Notes under the pieces: generated by a model
Told to the model about the DNA's origin: nothing
Database searches by the model: none
Seen by the model: the letters and a program-made list of their open reading frames with translations, nothing else
In this document: piece by piece, positions 6,918-11,213 of the stretch
Layout: the number at the start of each line of letters is the position of its first letter
How positions within the stretch are numbered: the first letter of the stretch is position 1
NCBI GenBank assembly: GCA_028287885.1
Contig: JAQBOT010000414.1
Span: 1 to 11,213 of the forward strand
Source: Pedobacter sp.
GTDB taxonomy: Bacteria; Bacteroidota; Bacteroidia; Sphingobacteriales; Sphingobacteriaceae
Direction: 5' to 3'
DNA: 11,213 nt
Program-made: the position numbers and the translations under genes

Positions 6918-7712
6918 ATGAAAAGCTTTCACCTACAATCATTGTTCGTCGCGGCTATAGCTTTGACGTTCTCAGCATGTGAGAAATCAGCAGAAAACTT
7001 AGAGAATCTTTCAGAAAAGAAAGCTGCTAGTATCTCCGGAGTGGTATATCCACTAATTGGAACTGATATTTCAAATAATATTCTTCCAAGACGAAAACTT
7101 CCGAAGGCAGTTTTATCGAAAGGATGGCTTTATCCTGAAATTAAAGTTCAACTAATCGACACGGTTTGCGCAGAGTACCTGAACGGGACAAAGAAGTTCG
7201 ACCTTAGTTCCATAAAAGACGGCTCAGTTACTTACGTAGTCAAAAGTGCTGATAATACTTTGATCGGGGACCCTGACTTCTTTAATGACGGATTTTTGAA
7301 GTTGAGTACTGGTTCGGCGGGTTGGTGGACGCACTGGAACTATAGTCCATACACAGAAGCTGAATTCCCCGATGTGTTATTTGCTGTCAATCGTCGAGCC
7401 GCTTCGCATTATCCGGTGAATAGCATAAGCATATCGTTAAATAGTAGTGTAAAAACCTTTGGTTTTGAAATTGCACCGAATACCACTGGAGAGGACATTG
7501 AAGTCATAGCAACTTATAATGACCTTGGAACGTACCGTGCTCCGGAACTATTTTACGTGGAGCAAACGATTAGTTCGCCATCTGGTGCAAGGCTGATTGC
7601 TGTTAAGTCTGAAGAGCCGTTTAGTTATATAAACATTGAGATTAAGGAGGATGATCCTTATCCAGGGAACGGATTTGCGATTGCAAACCTGAGATATGAA
7701 TTAGTTAACTGA
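6918..7712 (+). CDS. Tandem lipoprotein paralogue 3, unknown function
   Basis: 264 residues. The signal peptide MKSFHLQSLF ends in TFSAC with Cys21. It has the family landmarks VVYPLIGTDISNN, DTVCAEYLNGT, GWWTHWNYSPYTE, FGFEIAPNTTGEDIE, SSPSGARLIAV and GFAIANLR. It shares with paralogue 4 the LSEKKAAS-type linker, VEQTISSPSGA and the NLRY ending, so copies 3 and 4 form a second pair. The usual LSHGPNGWW is here LSTGSAGWW. A small perfect hairpin overlaps its stop codon, and paralogue 4 starts 30 nt downstream. It should be an envelope lipoprotein; no enzymatic motif is visible. Confidence 0.85.
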   Translation: MKSFHLQSLFVAAIALTFSACEKSAENLENLSEKKAASISGVVYPLIGTDISNNILPRRKLPKAVLSKGWLYPEIKVQLIDTVCAEYLNGTKKFDLSSIKDGSVTYVVKSADNTLIGDPDFFNDGFLKLSTGSAGWWTHWNYSPYTEAEFPDVLFAVNRRAASHYPVNSISISLNSSVKTFGFEIAPNTTGEDIEVIATYNDLGTYRAPELFYVEQTISSPSGARLIAVKSEEPFSYINIEIKEDDPYPGNGFAIANLRYELVN

Positions 7713-7724
7713 ACCTTTTTCAGT
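7708..7724. other. Small perfect hairpin over the stop codon of paralogue 3
   Basis: ACTGAA (7708-7713) and TTCAGT (7719-7724) are perfect inverted repeats around the 5-nt loop CCTTT. The TGA stop (7710-7712) lies in the left arm. The stem is AT-rich and lacks a following T-tract, so it is not a convincing terminator. It may be chance or a weak processing or attenuation element within the 3-4 junction. Confidence 0.35.
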
Positions 7725-7742
7725 AGAATTTAAAATACAACT

Positions 7743-8534
7743 ATGAAAGCATTTCGCCTACCATCATTGTTCATCGCGGCAATGGCTTTGACGTTCTCCG
7801 CCTGTGAGAAAAATGCAGAAAACATCAAGGATCTTTCAGAAAACAAAGCTGCGAGTACCTCTCGTGTTGTGTATCCGTTTATTGGAACTGACATGTCGGA
7901 TAGTATCCTTCCGATCCGAAAGCTTCCAGGTGCTGTTGTGCGCAAGGGGATGTATTATCCAGATGTGAAGGTTAAACTAGTCGACACGGTTTGCGCGGAT
8001 TACCTGCGGCAAACAAAAAAGCTAGACTTCTCTTATCTGAAAGATGGTGACGTTGTTGGCACAGTAAGAAACAATGACCTTGTACTTACAGTAGATCCTG
8101 AATTCAATGGTTCCGGATTTCAAAAGTTAAGTCATGGTACAAATGGTTGGTGGACGCACTGGAACTATCTTCCGTACACAGAATATGAACACCCGATCGT
8201 GTTGTTTCCTCTGGCACGGCCTGTAACTAAGGTAATCCCGGAGACTTATATTGCATTTAGCTTCAACAAACGCGTAAAAGCTTTTGGGTTTGAAATTGCA
8301 CCAAATGCCATTGGTAAGGACTTTGAGGTTTCAGTAGCATATCATGAAAGTCCAACGTACCGTGATCCCGGTATTTTTTTCGTAGAACAGACGATTAGCT
8401 CGCCTTCTGGTGCAAGGCTGATCGCAGTTGAGTCGGACGTGCCGATCGTTTTTATAGAGATTACTGTAAGGGTCGACGCATTAGAGAACGTTGGATTTGC
8501 AATTGCAAATCTCCGGTATGCGTTAGCGGATTGA
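7743..8534 (+). CDS. Tandem lipoprotein paralogue 4, unknown function
   Basis: 263 residues. The signal peptide MKAFRLPSLF ends in TFSAC with Cys21. This is the most diverged copy: the loop reads NYLPYTEYE instead of NYSPYTE, FGFEIAPNAIGKDFE replaces the NTTGKDME form, the Cys motif is DTVCADYLRQT, and the nucleotide blocks shared by copies 1-3 carry more changes here. The overall architecture is intact and there is no frameshift, so the gene seems functional. It lies 30 nt after paralogue 3. About 195 nt follow before the helicase, with only a weak GGCC/GGC hairpin followed by TTTT near 8584-8600 as a possible terminator. Function unknown. Confidence 0.84.
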   Translation: MKAFRLPSLFIAAMALTFSACEKNAENIKDLSENKAASTSRVVYPFIGTDMSDSILPIRKLPGAVVRKGMYYPDVKVKLVDTVCADYLRQTKKLDFSYLKDGDVVGTVRNNDLVLTVDPEFNGSGFQKLSHGTNGWWTHWNYLPYTEYEHPIVLFPLARPVTKVIPETYIAFSFNKRVKAFGFEIAPNAIGKDFEVSVAYHESPTYRDPGIFFVEQTISSPSGARLIAVESDVPIVFIEITVRVDALENVGFAIANLRYALAD

Positions 8535-8717
8535 AGTTCGGGCACATCGATGACCGACTAAAACTTAGCGCATAAAAGGGAGGTGGCCGATAAGGCTTTT
8601 CCGGTTTGTCACTCAAGCTAAAAGCTAGATAATTTCTTAAGCTGCTAAATGCTGTAATTGTAGTTAATTTTTGATGATCATTTGAGTATGAATACAGCCC
8701 CGATCAATTTTGTTCCG

Positions 8718-8725
8718 TAAATTTG
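8718..8725 (+). promoter_or_regulatory. Candidate -7 box for the helicase gene
   Basis: TAAATTTG is an exact match to TAnnTTTG and ends three bases before the ATG at 8729. If used, transcription would begin at or just around the start codon, giving a leaderless message. No TTG is seen at the expected -33 position; a TTTG at 8681-8684 is too far upstream. It also argues that the earlier in-frame TTG (8723) is not the translation start. Confidence 0.4.
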
Positions 8726-8728
8726 TGT

Positions 8729-11002
8729 ATGTCTGAAATTAATCCTGCGGAACTTGCTGCGAAATTTATAAACTATACCTCCAGGCACATTTTTCTTACC
8801 GGAAAAGCAGGAACAGGGAAGACAACCTTTCTAAGGAACTTAATCAATCAGACCCATAAGAAGGCGGTAATCGTTGCGCCGACTGGCATTGCTGCAATCA
8901 ACGCGGCAGGTGTAACCATACACTCTCTTTTTCAATTGCCTTTTGGAACCTATCTTCCAAAGCAACCATCATCTGGCGATAGCCATTTCAATCAGCAATA
9001 CAATACGCCAAAAACCATCATTCGCCATTTGCAGATGAACTCGACCAAGAGGAAGATCTTCCTTGATTTGGAACTGCTGATTATTGACGAGGTGAGTATG
9101 CTACGCTCAGATCTGTTGGATGCCATAGACATGGTGCTTCGCTATATCCGGAAAAACAATGAAACCTTTGGGGGCGTGCAGGTATTGTTTATAGGTGATT
9201 TGCACCAGCTTCCACCCGTTGTAAAATCGAACGAGTGGCAGTTGCTTGGTGAATTTTATAAGAGTGCATTCTTTTTCGATGCACTCGTGCTGCAACAGCA
9301 TCCCCCGGTATATATTGAATTGGAGAAGATATATCGGCAGTCGGACGAAGTATTTATTAAGCTACTGAACAATTTAAGGAATAATGCGGTAACTCAAGAT
9401 GATTTAGCATTACTGAAGCGGTTTTATAAGGAAGACTTCCAGCCAGATCTGAAGGACAAATACATCACCCTTACAACACACAACCAGAAAGCTGATGCTT
9501 TGAATAAAAGCAGTTTGGAAGCGCTTAAAGCAACTACATGGTCTTACAAGTGTGAGATTGAGGACGAGTTTTCGGAATCTTCTTATCCGGCAGAACATGT
9601 ACTTCAGCTGAAAGTTGGTGCACAGGTGATGTTTATAAAAAACGATACGACGCCGGAGAAAAGATTCTTTAATGGGAAGATTGCTACGGTTACGGATCTG
9701 CGGAAGGACAGCATCGAGGTGCAAACTGAAGGGATTAAAGACAAGATCAAGCTGGAAAAGTTCACTTGGAAAAACATTAAGTACACAACCGATAAAGTCA
9801 CCAACGAGATCAAGGAAGACGTCGTTGGCAAGTTTACACAGTACCCAGTTAAACTGGCTTGGGCGATTACCGTACACAAAAGTCAAGGTTTAACCTTCGA
9901 TAAGGCGATTATCGACATTGGCAATGCTTTCGCGCCTGGTCAGATCTATGTGGCTTTGTCGAGGTTGCGGTCCCTTGATGGACTCGTTCTAACATCTTTA
10001 ATATCTGGATCTGGGATCAGGCAAGATCCAAATGTGTCGCTTTTCTCCAGTCGCAAACAAGAACATCAGGTACTTGGTGAGCAGATAAAGGCAGAAAGTG
10101 AGCATTTTTTAAGGAACTATCTACTCAAATGCTTTGACCTCTCCGCGCTTGATAACTTTGTTTATGAACATGTGCATTCTTATACCAAGGACATGAGTAA
10201 GTCTGCCAAGCAGAAACATTACAAATGGGCACAATTGCTTCTGAAAGACTTAACCGAACTGAAAGGAAATGCGAATAAGTTTATGTCCCAGATTGTTCGA
10301 CTTTACCAGGATAAAACCCCGGAAGGGTTAAATTTACTCTTGGAACGTACCGCGGCTGCAGAAAACTACTTCAATCCGATATTGCAAAAGATGTCTAAGA
10401 ACATCTTTGAACGCATGGAGCTGGTGAAGCAGGATAAGCAGGTGGTGGCGTACTTAACTGAGCTGCTTGAGATGGAAGCTTTGTTTTATGAGCAGTTCAA
10501 GTCGATCCGAAAAGCTACAGCTTTATTGCGCGCCACAATTGAGGGAAAGGACTTTAGTAAGGATGACGTGAACAAGCTTTTGAATGCAGCTGAGCGTGAG
10601 TTTCAGTTGCAAAAGGTCTTTGCGATGCCGAATGCACTGGACTTTAATGCCAAGAAAACGAAGGCAACGAAGTCGAAAGCGTCTGGGAAAGAAAAGTCTT
10701 TGAAGGTAGATACAAAGGACCTGTCCCTGCAATTGCATAAGGAGGGCAAGTCTATCGCAGAAATTGCAAAAGAACGGAAGCTTGTTGTCGGAACTGTTGA
10801 GGCGCATTTGGCGCACTTTATTGCCATACAGGAGATTTCTCCCAACGGCATTATCGACAACCGTAAGCTAAGTAAAATACTATCTGCAATTAAAGAATTG
10901 AAGACACTGCAAATGAATCCGATCCGCGAGCACCTGGGCCGGGATTACAGCTTTGGAGAAATCAAGATCGGTTTAGCCGCGCATATCGCAGAAGGTAGTT
11001 AG
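8729..11002 (+). CDS. PIF1-like SF1 DNA helicase with C-terminal HTH domain
   Basis: 757 residues from the ATG at 8729; the in-frame TTG at 8723 adds only two residues and overlaps the putative -7 box. The helicase motifs are in order: Walker A GKAGTGKTT (25-33, Lys31), Ia APTGIAAINAAG, Walker B IIDEVSM (Asp120-Glu121), III FIGDLHQLPPVV, and near the end of the core WAITVHKSQGLTFDKA and YVALSRLRS (Arg412). This is the PIF1/RecD-like SF1B signature, usually a 5'-3' ATP-dependent DNA helicase. Residues about 430-640 are helical and unassigned, then a Lys-rich linker (about 640-663) precedes a C-terminal helix-turn-helix (about 665-757, with EGKSIAEIAKERKLVVGTVEAHLA) resembling the HTH_40 domain found at the ends of RecQ-type proteins. 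A role in replication or repair (G-quadruplexes, stalled forks) is inferred from family knowledge. The stop interlocks with dapF. Confidence 0.92.
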   Translation: MSEINPAELAAKFINYTSRHIFLTGKAGTGKTTFLRNLINQTHKKAVIVAPTGIAAINAAGVTIHSLFQLPFGTYLPKQPSSGDSHFNQQYNTPKTIIRHLQMNSTKRKIFLDLELLIIDEVSMLRSDLLDAIDMVLRYIRKNNETFGGVQVLFIGDLHQLPPVVKSNEWQLLGEFYKSAFFFDALVLQQHPPVYIELEKIYRQSDEVFIKLLNNLRNNAVTQDDLALLKRFYKEDFQPDLKDKYITLTTHNQKADALNKSSLEALKATTWSYKCEIEDEFSESSYPAEHVLQLKVGAQVMFIKNDTTPEKRFFNGKIATVTDLRKDSIEVQTEGIKDKIKLEKFTWKNIKYTTDKVTNEIKEDVVGKFTQYPVKLAWAITVHKSQGLTFDKAIIDIGNAFAPGQIYVALSRLRSLDGLVLTSLISGSGIRQDPNVSLFSSRKQEHQVLGEQIKAESEHFLRNYLLKCFDLSALDNFVYEHVHSYTKDMSKSAKQKHYKWAQLLLKDLTELKGNANKFMSQIVRLYQDKTPEGLNLLLERTAAAENYFNPILQKMSKNIFERMELVKQDKQVVAYLTELLEMEALFYEQFKSIRKATALLRATIEGKDFSKDDVNKLLNAAEREFQLQKVFAMPNALDFNAKKTKATKSKASGKEKSLKVDTKDLSLQLHKEGKSIAEIAKERKLVVGTVEAHLAHFIAIQEISPNGIIDNRKLSKILSAIKELKTLQMNPIREHLGRDYSFGEIKIGLAAHIAEGS

Positions 11003-11213
11003 ACGTTAATGTTGCCTGTGAAAACGAGTTGAGCAGGGCCGCATAAAAACACATTGTTGAACAGCTTGCCGTTATAATCAAATTCTACACGCAGGTTTCC
11101 CCCCAGTACTTTGATTGGCTTAACATGATGGCCGGTTTGGTTTTCCTGTTTAGCCATAGAAATCGCAACAGCAGTTACCCCAGTACCACAAGCATAGGTT
11201 TCATCTTCAACAC
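10999..11213 (-). CDS. dapF: Diaminopimelate epimerase, C-terminal fragment
   Basis: On the minus strand, 70 codons and a TAA (stop at 10999-11001) run in from the right edge. They begin VEDETYACGTGVTAVAISMA, the DapF signature that contains the second catalytic Cys (in ACGTG) and the following phosphate-like binding turn. The sequence continues with VLGGNLRVEFDY and ends FLCGPAQLVFTGNINV, the normal DapF C-terminus. The enzyme interconverts LL- and meso-diaminopimelate in lysine and peptidoglycan synthesis in the cytoplasm. The first Cys and N-terminal half lie outside the window. The stop overlaps the helicase stop, leaving no room for a terminator between the two genes. Confidence 0.93.
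   Translation of the reverse strand, partial: VEDETYACGTGVTAVAISMAKQENQTGHHVKPIKVLGGNLRVEFDYNGKLFNNVFLCGPAQLVFTGNINV

Noticed and set aside
8584..8600. GGCC/GGC hairpin followed by TTTT as a terminator after paralogue 4
   Set aside because: The stem is only 3-4 bp and the T-run is short; it is too weak to call.
9410..9886. 158-codon minus-strand open frame inside the helicase gene
   Set aside because: It is antisense to conserved helicase coding sequence with intact motifs on the other strand; the Cys/Phe/Leu-rich translation looks like a shadow.

Overview
The window looks like a chromosomal segment of a Bacteroidota bacterium, most likely Sphingobacteriaceae (Pedobacter/Mucilaginibacter-like). 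The evidence is an RprX/RprY-type two-component pair, a DUF3127 protein, a stand-alone THUMP-type rRNA methyltransferase, a PIF1-type helicase with a C-terminal helix-turn-helix, -7 promoter boxes of the Bacteroidota form TAnnTTTG, few Shine-Dalgarno sequences and moderate GC. The genus is inferred from protein and repeat character, not from a marker gene.

Layout, left to right. (1) 2-385 (+): the 3' end of a GH42-type beta-galactosidase. (2) 382-1578 (-): a THUMP/SAM-dependent 23S rRNA methyltransferase whose stop codon interlocks with the GH42 stop. (3) 1651-2019 (+): a small OB-fold-like DUF3127 protein with an SSB-like acidic tail, followed by a strong intrinsic terminator (2041-2084). 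(4) About 2085-2497: non-coding, holding an 11-bp tandem repeat and several inverted repeats. (5) 2498-5016 (+): a sensor histidine kinase and its OmpR/PhoB-type response regulator, joined by an ATGA overlap. (6) 5192-8534 (+): four tandem paralogous lipoprotein genes of about 265 residues, the least understood part of the window. (7) 8729-11002 (+): a PIF1-like helicase. (8) 10999-11213 (-): the 3' end of dapF (diaminopimelate epimerase), again with an interlocked stop.

Most genes are ordinary housekeeping or regulatory genes. The novelty candidate is the lipoprotein array. All four copies have a lipobox with Cys21 and the same architecture, with blocks of almost unchanged nucleotide sequence (around GWWTHWNYSPYTE, FGFEIAPN and SSPSGARLIAV) separated by strongly diverged stretches. 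Two copies share a near-identical 25-nt leader directly before the ATG. The array lies downstream of the two-component pair on the same strand, but a 175-nt gap separates them and nothing in the sequence proves regulation. No mobile element, CRISPR array, tRNA or rRNA gene was seen.
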